DNA from: an uncultured Pseudomonadota bacterium
GTDB taxonomy: Bacteria > Myxococcota_A > Polyangia > HGW-17
Direction: 5' to 3'
Assembly: GCA_938004375.1 (NCBI GenBank)
Contig: CALKWH010000110.1
Location: 1-31,664 of the forward strand
Length of the DNA stretch: 31,664 bases
The position numbers and the translations under genes are program-made. Below, piece after piece: positions 6,812 through 15,343 of this stretch. Under the pieces are notes generated by a model that was not told the origin of the DNA, did not search any database, and worked only from the letters and a program-made list of their open reading frames with translations. The stretch's first letter is position 1, and every line of letters starts with the position of its first letter.

Positions 6812-7417
6812 TCACCGGCGGCGCAGGAAGAAGCCGGCCGCGGCGTCGGTGGGGTGGGCGCGGCCCCAGGCGCGGTAGGCCTTGACCAGGTCGCGCAGCG
6901 CGGCCTGGCCCTCGGGGGTGGCGCCCGCGCGCTGCAAGACTTCGACGGTGTCGAGATAGGTCTGGTTGAACACCGCGCGCTCCCGGGAGTCGTGGAAGGT
7001 CGCCGACAGGTCGTTGGTGCCCAGGATTCGCTGCCCCACGGCGGCCTCGGTGGGGGTGGGGAAATCCGCCCGCGGGGGCACCTTCCCGCCGCGGATGGCC
7101 ACGGTGTAGAACGCGGCGTCCATGGCCATGGCCTTGAAGTGGGCGGTGCGCCCGGGGACGTTCTGCGCGCGGGCCAGGCTCCAGGCGCCCCCCGCCACCG
7201 CCAGCGGGGCCAGCAGCGTCCCGAGCAGGCTGTCGGTGGTCAGCACGTTCACCAGGGTCGAGCCCCGGTCCAGGCCCCGCTCCACCGCCGAGTCCTTCGG
7301 CGCCTGCACCTGCAGCCGGCAGGCCAGGTCCGTCCCCTCCGGCTCCTCCCCGCGCACCCGCGCCCGCGCCATGCGCCCCAGCATCTCCATCCGATCGGTA
7401 AAGCCACATTCCATCAT
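6812..7417 (-). CDS. Hypothetical protein, family not recognised
   Basis: 201 residues from the ATG at 7417, chosen because GGAGGGA lies 6 bases upstream; an in-frame ATG at 7447 sits inside a hairpin with no such site. No signal peptide is seen. The sequence has one moderately hydrophobic stretch (TLLAPLAVAGGAW, about residues 68-80), otherwise charged helices, including LDTVEVLQRAGATPEGQAAL and DLVKAYRAWGRAH. It ends with an arginine-rich FFLRRR. No catalytic motif is visible. It is transcribed toward arsR and its stop lies 27 bases before the ars operator, so it is upstream of, not inside, the ars operon. Confidence 0.65.
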   Translation of the reverse strand: MMECGFTDRMEMLGRMARARVRGEEPEGTDLACRLQVQAPKDSAVERGLDRGSTLVNVLTTDSLLGTLLAPLAVAGGAWSLARAQNVPGRTAHFKAMAMDAAFYTVAIRGGKVPPRADFPTPTEAAVGQRILGTNDLSATFHDSRERAVFNQTYLDTVEVLQRAGATPEGQAALRDLVKAYRAWGRAHPTDAAAGFFLRRR

Positions 7418-7435
7418 CTCGAGTCCCTCCGGTTT

Positions 7436-7454
7436 GGCCGGCGCCATGCCGGCC
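7436..7454. repeat. Perfect inverted repeat in the leader of the 6812-7417 gene
   Basis: GGCCGGC-GCCAT-GCCGGCC: 7-base arms with a 5-base loop, just upstream of the GGAGGGA ribosome-binding site. There is no T-run, so it is not a typical terminator. It could be a leader hairpin or an operator. In a GC-rich genome a chance match is possible. Confidence 0.5.
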
Positions 7455-7520
7455 CTGTGCCGGTCATTATCGGGATCGAAGAGCGGCGGTTGCCGGGATC
7501 GTGCGTTTTTTCCGCGTTTT

Positions 7521-7952
7521 CTACTCGTACTCGAGGACCAAGGCCTTCTGACTGAAGGTGTGCTGGGGGGTGTAGCGCAGGCGGGGGCCGAACTGGTCGT
7601 GGATCAGCCGGCGCAGTTGGGCCAACTGGAAGGGTTTCTGCAGGAGTTGGACGCCGGGCTCGGCCGCGAGCAGGGCCTCGAGCTCGCCGGTGAGATCGTG
7701 GGCGGTGGTGAACACGAACGGCGGCCGCTTCTCACCGACCTGGGCGGAGAGGCGCCGGTACAACTCGATCCCGCTCATCTGCGGCATCACCACGTCGCAA
7801 AAGATCAGGTCCGGCAGGCGGGCGGGGTCCAGGTGCCAGAAGAACGCCGCGGCCGAGGAGTGGCAGTCCACCTCGAAGCCGAACAGGCGCAGACTGCGCC
7901 GCATCATGGAGAGCACCAGGGAGTCGTCGTCGATGACCGCAATCCGGAGCAT
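7521..7952 (-). CDS. Stand-alone response-regulator receiver domain
   Basis: 143 residues, just one CheY-like receiver domain with no output domain. All key residues are present: the acidic triplet Asp8-Asp10 (VIDDDS), phosphoacceptor Asp53 in FCDVVMPQMSG, Thr82/Thr83 in FTTAH, and Lys106 in LQKPF. It is therefore expected to be phosphorylated. The start at 7952 is supported by GAGG 6 bases upstream and by the receiver beginning right there; a longer frame up to 8021 adds residues without domain match. No histidine kinase is adjacent, so it is an orphan that may serve in phosphorelay or signal to another protein. The next gene upstream is the acyl-CoA synthetase. Confidence 0.88.
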   Translation of the reverse strand: MLRIAVIDDDSLVLSMMRRSLRLFGFEVDCHSSAAAFFWHLDPARLPDLIFCDVVMPQMSGIELYRRLSAQVGEKRPPFVFTTAHDLTGELEALLAAEPGVQLLQKPFQLAQLRRLIHDQFGPRLRYTPQHTFSQKALVLEYE

Positions 7953-8037
7953 GCACAACCTCGCGCCCGGACCCACGCGGCCCGGACGCAGGTAATGTAG
8001 CCAACCAAAATCGGCGCGCAAGGGATTTTTTACTAAA

Positions 8038-8053
8038 AGTGTAAAATTACACT
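8038..8053. repeat. AT-rich perfect inverted repeat (possible operator or weak terminator)
   Basis: AGTGTAA-AA-TTACACT, a 16-base palindrome unusual in such a GC-rich region. It lies between the end of the acyl-CoA synthetase gene and the receiver-domain gene. Read on the minus strand it is followed by TTTT, so it could form a weak terminator (6-base stem, 4-base loop), but the size and symmetry also fit a repressor binding site. Confidence 0.5.
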
Positions 8054-8069
8054 CTGGGAGGAATCAGGG

Positions 8070-8087
8070 ACGCCCACAAAAGGGCGT
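8070..8087. repeat. Small hairpin downstream of the acyl-CoA synthetase gene
   Basis: ACGCCC-ACAAAA-GGGCGT: 6-base arms, 6-base loop, 45 bases past the stop of the synthetase gene. No T-run follows directly in either direction. It may act with the AT-rich repeat at 8038-8053 to end transcription of the synthetase gene. Confidence 0.4.
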
Positions 8088-8131
8088 AGCATTTTGGAAT
8101 CAGCGGATCTGACGAACTGTGACTGCGGATC

Positions 8132-9844
8132 TCAAGCGGTCTTGACCGAGGCGGCGTCCTGGAGCTTCAGTTCGATGATGGCCTGCTCGCGCATCTTGAA
8201 CTTCTGGATCTTGCCGGTGACGGTCATGGGGAAGTCGGTCTGCACGTTCACGAACTTCCAGTAGCGGGGGACCTTGAAGTGGGCGATCTTGCCCTTGCAG
8301 AACTCGCGCATCTCCTCCTCGGTGACGGTCTGGTTCTCGCGGGGGAGCACCCACGCCATGAGCTCCTCGCCGTAGCGGATGTCGGGCACGCCGATGACGT
8401 AGACGTCCATGACCTTCGGGTTGGTGCGCAGGAACTCCTCGAGCTCGCGGGGATACAGGTTCTCGCCGCCGCGGATGACCATCTCCTTGATGCGGCCGGT
8501 GATCTTCACGTAGCCCAGCTCGTCCATGACGCCCAGGTCGCCCGAGTGCAGCCAGCGGCGGTCGTCGATGGTCTCGGCGGTGGCCTTCTCGTTGTTGTAG
8601 TAGCGGCTCATGATGTGATAGCCGCGGAAGCAGATCTCGCCCTGGACGCCCCGGGGCACGGTCTCGCCCGTGGACGGGTCGACGATCTTCAGTTCCTGGC
8701 GGGCCATGGTGCGGCCCACCGAGCCCACGCGCTTCTCGATGCTGTCGGAGATGGCCGTCATGGTGCAGACCGGGGAGGACTCGGTCTGACCGTAGGCGAT
8801 CACGACCTCGCTCATGTTCATCTTGGAGATGACCTCCTTCATGGTCTCGATGGGGCACGGGGCGCCGGCCATGATGCCGGTGCGCAGGGTGCTCAGGTCG
8901 AAGTCCGCGAGGTTGGGCAGGTTCAACTCCGCGATGAACATGGTGGGCACGCCGTGCAGCGCCGTGCACTTCTCCTGGGCGACCGCGCGCAGGACGGCGG
9001 CGGCGTCGAACACCGGGCCGGGGATGACCATGCAGGCGCCGGTGGCCACCGAGGCGAGGTTGGACATGACCATGCCGAAGCAGTGGTAGAACGGCACCGG
9101 GATGCACAGGCGGTCCTGCTCGGTGAAGTTCATCATCTTCGCGACGTGGTAGCCGTTGTTCAGGATGTTGAAATGGGTGAGGGTGACACCCTTGGGGAAG
9201 CCGGTGGTGCCGGAGGTGTACTGGATGTTGATGTCGTCGTCGGGATCGAGGTGCGCCATGAGCTCGGCGAGCTGGTCGTCGGTCATGTCGGCGCCCAGGT
9301 CGAGCAGGCCCTCGAAGGCGAACATGCCCGGGCTGGGCTCGCCGATGAGGATGACGTTCTTCAGCAGCGGAAGCGCGGCGCTCTCGAGCTGGCCGGGGAC
9401 CGAGCTGGGCAGCTCGGGGCAGATCTCGAGGAGCATCTCCTTGTACTTCGAGGACTTGAAGGCGTCGAGGAGCACGATGCTCTGGCACTGGGACTGCTCC
9501 AGGGAGTACTTCAACTCATGGGTGCGGTAGGCCGGATTGATGTTCACGACCACGGCGCCGATCTTGGCGGTGGCAAACTGCACGGAGGTCCACTCCCAGC
9601 GGTTGATCGACCACAGGGCGACGCGGTCCCCGCGCCGGATGCCCAGCTTGTACAGCCCCTTGGCCAGACGGCTGGTCAGCGCGTCGAACTCCCGGTAGGT
9701 GAAGCGTCGGTTCTGCTCCACGGACACCAGGGCCTCGCGATCGGGGAACTGGCGAGCGGTCTCGGCCAGCTTTTCGCCGATGGTCGTGTACAGCAGGGGA
9801 AAATCGAGGGTTCCGACATCGTAACTGGGTTTGGCTGCGGTCAT
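8132..9844 (-). CDS. Acyl-CoA synthetase (AMP-forming, FadD/ACSF2-like)
   Basis: 570 residues, full length for the ANL superfamily. The ATP-binding loop YTSGTTGFPKG is at residues 209-219. VIAYGQTESSP is the A5 motif and RWLHSGDLGVMDELGYVKI the A7 region; GRIKEMVIRGGENLYPREL is the hinge and A8. The catalytic lysine is Lys545 in TVTGKIQKF. It activates a carboxylic acid, most likely a medium- or long-chain fatty acid, to acyl-CoA through an acyl-adenylate in the cytoplasm; chain length cannot be set by eye. The ATG at 9844 has AGGAG 6 bases upstream. It stands alone, with 150 bases separating it from the ABC permease gene; a small inverted repeat lies in its leader. Confidence 0.93.
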   Translation of the reverse strand: MTAAKPSYDVGTLDFPLLYTTIGEKLAETARQFPDREALVSVEQNRRFTYREFDALTSRLAKGLYKLGIRRGDRVALWSINRWEWTSVQFATAKIGAVVVNINPAYRTHELKYSLEQSQCQSIVLLDAFKSSKYKEMLLEICPELPSSVPGQLESAALPLLKNVILIGEPSPGMFAFEGLLDLGADMTDDQLAELMAHLDPDDDINIQYTSGTTGFPKGVTLTHFNILNNGYHVAKMMNFTEQDRLCIPVPFYHCFGMVMSNLASVATGACMVIPGPVFDAAAVLRAVAQEKCTALHGVPTMFIAELNLPNLADFDLSTLRTGIMAGAPCPIETMKEVISKMNMSEVVIAYGQTESSPVCTMTAISDSIEKRVGSVGRTMARQELKIVDPSTGETVPRGVQGEICFRGYHIMSRYYNNEKATAETIDDRRWLHSGDLGVMDELGYVKITGRIKEMVIRGGENLYPRELEEFLRTNPKVMDVYVIGVPDIRYGEELMAWVLPRENQTVTEEEMREFCKGKIAHFKVPRYWKFVNVQTDFPMTVTGKIQKFKMREQAIIELKLQDAASVKTA

Positions 9845-9865
9845 GAAACGCTCCTTTTCGGGTGT

Positions 9866-9880
9866 GGTTTCCGAGAAACC
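9866..9880. repeat. Inverted repeat in the acyl-CoA synthetase leader
   Basis: GGTTTC-CGA-GAAACC, a perfect 6-base inverted repeat starting 22 bases upstream of the ATG at 9844. Its position would suit an operator or a leader hairpin controlling the synthetase. The evidence is symmetry alone. Confidence 0.35.
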
Positions 9881-9994
9881 GTCTGAGGTTGTACCGCTCA
9901 GCTTCTACCACGGATTTTTCCGGAATTGCAATGGAGAAAATGCGCCCCGGTGCGGCGGTTTTCCGTGCATTTCTTCACGGTTTCCGGGGGCGCG

Positions 9995-10984
9995 TCAGAC
10001 CAGGGTTCGCCGACGCAGGCGCAGCAGCAGGAACAGGAAGAACGGGCCGCCCAAGAGCGCGGTGACCACGCCCACCGGCAGCGGGCTGCGCAGCCAGGTG
10101 CGCGCGGCGAGATCGCACGCCACGAGGAAGCCGCCGCCGGCCAGCAGCGAGGCCGGAAGGAGCAGGCGGTAGTCGCGCACACCCAGGAGGCGCAGCCCGT
10201 GGGGCACCAGGATGCCCACGAAGGCGATGGGGCCGGCGGTGGCCACGGCGGCGGCCACCCCGAGCGAGGTGGCGGCCGTGATGCGCCAGGCGAGACGCTC
10301 CACGCCCACGCCGCTGGAGGCGGCCGTGGGGGCGCCCAGGGTCATGAGGTTGAGCGCCGTCCCCAGGGGGACTAACAGGACCACGGTCAGCGCCCAGGGG
10401 CCGGCGAAGAGGGCGACGTCCCGGGGCATGGTGAACTCGAGGCCGCCCATGAGCCAGCGCACCATCTTGAAGGCCTCGACGTAGGGCGCCGTGTACTGGA
10501 TGAACAGGATCGCCGCCGAGGCGAAGAACGACAGGGTCACGCCTGCCAGGAGCAGCTGGTCCAGGCGCCCGCGGGCGGCGCCCCCCGCGAGGGCGAACAG
10601 CAGGACGGCGGTGAAAAGGCCGGCCACGAGGGCCGCCGGGAACAACAGAACCCCGGGGGGAAGTCCGGCCGCGTCCGCGCCCAGACGCAGGGCGATCACC
10701 GCCCCCAGCGCGGCCCCCGAGGACACGCCCAGGGTGAACGGGGACACCAGCGGGTTGCGCGTGAGCCCCTGCAGCGCGGCCCCCGAGAGCGCCAGCACCG
10801 AGCCGATGCCGAAGGCCAGCAGCGTGCGCGGCCAGCGAACGGCCCACAGGAAGGGCGGATCCGACGGCCCGAGCCCGATGGTCCAGGAGAATCCGGTCTT
10901 GCCCCAGGCCAGGGCCGCCCAGAGGGCGGCGACGGCGAAGGCGGCGCAGGCGGCGAGCGTAAGGACGCGGCGGCGAACGGTCAT
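9995..10984 (-). CDS. FecCD-family ABC transporter permease
   Basis: 329 residues, the standard length for iron-siderophore/haem/B12 importer permeases, with about ten membrane helices. Family landmarks are clear: RWPRTLLAFGIGSVLALSG near residues 50-70, then LQGLTRNPLVSPFTLGVSSG, and toward the C-terminus GPIAFVGILVPHGLRLL, the cytoplasmic coupling region. Its ATG overlaps the stop of the ATPase gene (ATGA), so the two are translated together. It should form the membrane channel with the ATPase encoded just upstream. The substrate (iron chelate, haem, cobalamin or other) is not resolved, and no usual periplasmic binding protein of this class is nearby. Confidence 0.92.
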   Translation of the reverse strand: MTVRRRVLTLAACAAFAVAALWAALAWGKTGFSWTIGLGPSDPPFLWAVRWPRTLLAFGIGSVLALSGAALQGLTRNPLVSPFTLGVSSGAALGAVIALRLGADAAGLPPGVLLFPAALVAGLFTAVLLFALAGGAARGRLDQLLLAGVTLSFFASAAILFIQYTAPYVEAFKMVRWLMGGLEFTMPRDVALFAGPWALTVVLLVPLGTALNLMTLGAPTAASSGVGVERLAWRITAATSLGVAAAVATAGPIAFVGILVPHGLRLLGVRDYRLLLPASLLAGGGFLVACDLAARTWLRSPLPVGVVTALLGGPFFLFLLLRLRRRTLV

Positions 10985-11760
10985 GTCCGCCCTCCCGCGG
11001 GCTCCCGGGCCACGATCGTCAGGCTGCCGTCGGGGGCCTCGCCGAAGCACAGGTCCACGCCGAAGAACTCCCGACCCCGCGCGCGCAAGGTCTCCACCGC
11101 CGGACCGAAGGCGCAGCGCCCGGCGCCCAGCAGCAGCACGTGGGTGAACTCGGACAGGGTGTCGAGCAGGTGGGTCACCATGACCACGGTGGTGCCGCGC
11201 TCGGCGCCCAGGCGCCGCAGCAGGCGGTGAAAGTGCAGGGTCTGGGCGGGATCGAAGGCCGCGGTGGGCTCGTCCAGGAGCAGCACCTCGGGGGACTGCA
11301 GCAGCGCGCGGGCCAGGAGCGTCCGGCGCTTCTCGCCCCCGGAGAGCTCGTCGTAGAGGCGGTCCCCGAAGCCGGCCAGACCCACCTCGGCCAGGAGTTC
11401 TTCGATCTCGCCGGCCTCCCGCGCGGACGGGAAGGCTCCGCCGTTGCGCGGGGCGAGTCCCAGGGCGGCGGTCTCGAACACGGTGAGCGGCAGCTCCTCG
11501 GGGGTGAGCTGGACCATCAGCGCGCGACGCCGGGCCAGGGCGGCTGCGGACCAGGCGGGAAGCGGGCGGTCGAAGAAACGCAGCGCGCCTGCGGTGGGGC
11601 GGTGCAGCCCGGCCAGGACGTGGAGCAGGGTGCTCTTCCCAGCGCCGTTGGGTCCCGCGATGGCGACGCGCATCCCGGCCTCGATGGTGAGCCGCATCCC
11701 CGACGCCAGGGTCCGCCCCGGATGGCCGAACGCCAGGTCCTCGAGCTCCCAGACCGCCAT
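10981..11760 (-). CDS. FecE/BtuD-type ABC transporter ATP-binding protein
   Basis: 259 residues. Walker A is GPNGAGKST at 36-44, the signature is LSGGE at 139-143, Walker B is VLLLDEP at 159-165, and the switch histidine is His197 in VTHLLD. It should power the FecCD permease encoded after it, with a 4-base overlap. The ATG at 11760 follows the stop of the upstream lipoprotein gene by one base (TAAaATG), so all three genes form one translationally linked unit. The C-terminal 40 residues after the ATPase core (ending PAGGRT) are not a recognised domain. Confidence 0.93.
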   Translation of the reverse strand: MAVWELEDLAFGHPGRTLASGMRLTIEAGMRVAIAGPNGAGKSTLLHVLAGLHRPTAGALRFFDRPLPAWSAAALARRRALMVQLTPEELPLTVFETAALGLAPRNGGAFPSAREAGEIEELLAEVGLAGFGDRLYDELSGGEKRRTLLARALLQSPEVLLLDEPTAAFDPAQTLHFHRLLRRLGAERGTTVVMVTHLLDTLSEFTHVLLLGAGRCAFGPAVETLRARGREFFGVDLCFGEAPDGSLTIVAREPAGGRT

Positions 11761-11761
11761 T

Positions 11762-12706
11762 TTACAGGTTCGTGATGTCCGCCGGGACCGCCTGCAGGCG
11801 GATGCCGAAGGAGACGTACTGGGTGCCGCCGATGGTGATGTCGGGGGTCAGGATCGTGTTGATGATGGAGTTGCAGCGCAGCTCGGCCTCGGTGATCACG
11901 CCGTCGGCGGCGCAGTCCGGGTTCCCGGCGCAGCCCGCGAGCTCGGTGCTGCAGGCGTCGTCGAAGGTGTCCAGGATGAACCGCGAGCCTTCGGGATCGG
12001 CGGCGATGTCGGCGTTCACGTTGTCCACGTAGTTGGGGATGATGGTGTTCTTCAGGTCGTCGGGGAGGACGGCGCCGGCGAGGACCATGTCCGTCCAGCC
12101 CTCGGCCGAGGTGATGCCCTCGAGGCGGGCGTGGTGCAGCACCAGCGAAAGTTGCATGTTCTCGTTCACCGGCAGCGAGAGGGTGATGTCCCCCGGGCCC
12201 GCCTGGGTCATGCCCGCGCCGTAGATCCGCCCGCACAGGGTGCCCACGTTGGGCTCCGCGGGATCCCAGGTGAAGGTCCCCGTGCCAGAGAGGATGTCCG
12301 CCGTGTAGACCCCCGTGTACGCGCCGCGGAACAGCGAGACCGAGACGCCCAAATCCCCGGTGAAGGACTGGGTGAGGATGCGCCCGAGCACGATCACGGT
12401 GCCGTTGGCGATGCCCTCGTCAAGGCTGTCGTTGATGGCGAACTCGGAGCTCTCGCTGAGCAGCAGGCTCATCATGGAGGAGAGCTTGTTGTCGATGGAG
12501 CCGTTGTCGTCGAAGTCCACGCCCACGCCCTCGGCCAGGGACTCGGGCACGTAGATGTCGCTGATCACGTACTCGTAGGGGGAGCCGCCCACGTTCCCGC
12601 AGGGGTTGGGCAGCTGGTTCGTGTTGTTGCCGTTGTTGCCGTTGGACTCGGGGTCGCAGGCGACGGCCAGCACGGCGAGGAGGAAAAGGACGAGAAGTTT
12701 CTTCAT
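11762..12706 (-). CDS. Hypothetical lipoprotein leading the ABC transporter operon
   Basis: 314 residues. MKKLLVLFLLAVLAVAC is a lipoprotein signal (Cys17) with Asp at +2, which in E. coli keeps lipoproteins in the inner membrane. An Asn/Gly-rich linker follows. Two calcium-loop-like segments are seen: DFDDNGSID (about residues 68-76) and DGVITEAEL (near 275), resembling EF-hand loops. Six cysteines in the mature part could pair. It is not like the TroA/BtuF binding proteins that normally serve FecCD permeases, yet it is separated from the ATPase gene by one base. It may be a non-standard substrate-binding or accessory component; that is inference. The start at 12706 is chosen for the signal peptide; upstream in-frame codons overlap the promoter. 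Confidence 0.78.
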   Translation of the reverse strand: MKKLLVLFLLAVLAVACDPESNGNNGNNTNQLPNPCGNVGGSPYEYVISDIYVPESLAEGVGVDFDDNGSIDNKLSSMMSLLLSESSEFAINDSLDEGIANGTVIVLGRILTQSFTGDLGVSVSLFRGAYTGVYTADILSGTGTFTWDPAEPNVGTLCGRIYGAGMTQAGPGDITLSLPVNENMQLSLVLHHARLEGITSAEGWTDMVLAGAVLPDDLKNTIIPNYVDNVNADIAADPEGSRFILDTFDDACSTELAGCAGNPDCAADGVITEAELRCNSIINTILTPDITIGGTQYVSFGIRLQAVPADITNL

Positions 12707-12752
12707 GGCATATTCTCCGGGGTGGCGGACGGGAAACGAAGGCCGCAGCTGT

Positions 12753-12781
12753 CTTATGCCCGATCGGGGGGGAAAAGTCAA
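12753..12781 (-). promoter_or_regulatory. Predicted promoter of the lipoprotein-ABC operon
   Basis: On the minus strand, TTGACT (12781-12776), 17 bases, then CATAAG (12758-12753). The transcript would start about 40 bases before the ATG at 12706. The -10 hexamer is the same as at 4349-4354. Confidence 0.5.
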
Positions 12782-12862
12782 ACGGGGCCGGGACAGGCAG
12801 GGCAAGTGCAAGAAGCTCTGGTTGACTTCACGATTCACCTTCGATTCGGAGAGATGAAAGGC

Positions 12863-12881
12863 AAAAAGGCGAAATCGGCCT
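12863..12881 (-). terminator. Possible weak terminator after the kinase gene
   Basis: On the minus strand, AGGC-CGATTTC-GCCT followed by TTTT, starting 3 bases after the kinase stop codon. The stem is only 4 bases, so this is tentative. Confidence 0.3.
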
Positions 12882-12883
12882 GA

Positions 12884-14509
<1,626 letters not shown>

Positions 14510-14590
14510 CGGACTCGCCTCCCGCCACGCAGGTCTCCGTCGAGACAGCTGCACCTTAACACGGGTTGCGGTTTGTGGTAAAGCGCGCAC

Positions 14591-15085
14591 ATGATCGACC
14601 TGAAGCCGCTCTCCAACCCCCTGCTGATCGTGCTCGTGGAGCCCGAGATCCCCCCCAACGTCGGCGCCATATCCCGGATCTGCGCCTGCATCGGCGCCCC
14701 GCTGGTGCTGTGCGGCCCGCTGACCTTCGACGAGAACCACCCCAAGCGCAAGCGGGCCGGCCTGGACTACTGGGACAAGGTCGAGAAGATCTACCACCCC
14801 GACTTCGATACGTTCCTGGCCGGGCACCGGGGGACCTGCTGGTTCCTGTCCACCAAGGTCGGCCGCTCGCTCTACGAGGCCCGGTTCTCCCCCGGGGACG
14901 CGCTGGTGTTCGGCTCCGAGACCCGCGGCCTCCCCGCCGCCCTGCTCGCGCGCCACGAGGCTACCGCCCTGCGCATCCCGATGATCGCCGGCATCCGCAG
15001 CCTGAACGTGGCCAACGCGGCGGCCATCGCCGCCTACGAGGCCGTGCGCCAGGTCCACGGGCTCTGCCTGCCGCCCGGGATCTGA
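14591..15085 (+). CDS. trmL: tRNA (cytidine/uridine-2'-O-)-methyltransferase TrmL
   Basis: 164 residues, the compact single-domain size of TrmL (about 157 in E. coli). SPOUT-class knot motifs are seen in order: LVEPEIPPNVGAISRICA (motif 1), RAGLDYWDKV (TrmL-specific), LVFGSETRGLP (motif 2) and IRSLNVANAAAIAAYEAVR (motif 3, S-adenosylmethionine pocket). It methylates the ribose 2'-OH of the wobble nucleotide 34 in certain leucine tRNAs. In place of the usual NTGNI it has NVGAI, still within family variation. It is divergent from the kinase gene and is followed by 258 bases of non-coding DNA holding only the promoter of the next gene. Confidence 0.92.
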   Translation: MIDLKPLSNPLLIVLVEPEIPPNVGAISRICACIGAPLVLCGPLTFDENHPKRKRAGLDYWDKVEKIYHPDFDTFLAGHRGTCWFLSTKVGRSLYEARFSPGDALVFGSETRGLPAALLARHEATALRIPMIAGIRSLNVANAAAIAAYEAVRQVHGLCLPPGI

Positions 15086-15197
15086 TCCCCGCCCGACGCC
15101 GCGCCGGTGTGCGGCCCCGTTGGCAGCGAACCCGGTCGATGTGTGAACGAACTGATACATGCGCCACCTTTAATTTAGGGAAAGACGGGCCGTTCGG

Positions 15198-15226
15198 TTG
15201 CGCATCGGGGGGTTTTTCACTACACT
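15198..15226 (+). promoter_or_regulatory. Possible promoter of the cysteine-rich lipoprotein
   Basis: TTGCGC (15198-15203), 17 bases, then TACACT (15221-15226). Both boxes are partial matches to the sigma-70 consensus. A leader of about 110 bases would precede the ATG at 15344. Confidence 0.35.
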
Positions 15227-15343
15227 TTCATGGGTCCATCCGGTTTTTCCAGTTGGACCCGCCCAGGTCGGCTCCCCGGGCGGGTGGCACGCGATTTGCT
15301 GCTGAGGCGACCGGCTGATGGTTTTTTCATACGGAGGTTAGCC

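Noticed and set aside
9960..9990. Hairpin CCGTG-N8-CACGG after the ABC permease gene, considered as a terminator
   Set aside because: The stem is only 5 bases and no T-run follows on the relevant strand.
14533..14546. GTCTC-CGTC-GAGAC inverted repeat between the kinase and trmL genes
   Set aside because: Only 5-base arms; such short repeats are expected by chance in this sequence and no other evidence supports an operator.
14510..15160. N-terminal extension of the kinase frame up to 15160
   Set aside because: It runs antisense through trmL and lacks domain similarity; the start at 14509 has a good ribosome-binding site and directly precedes the kinase domain.
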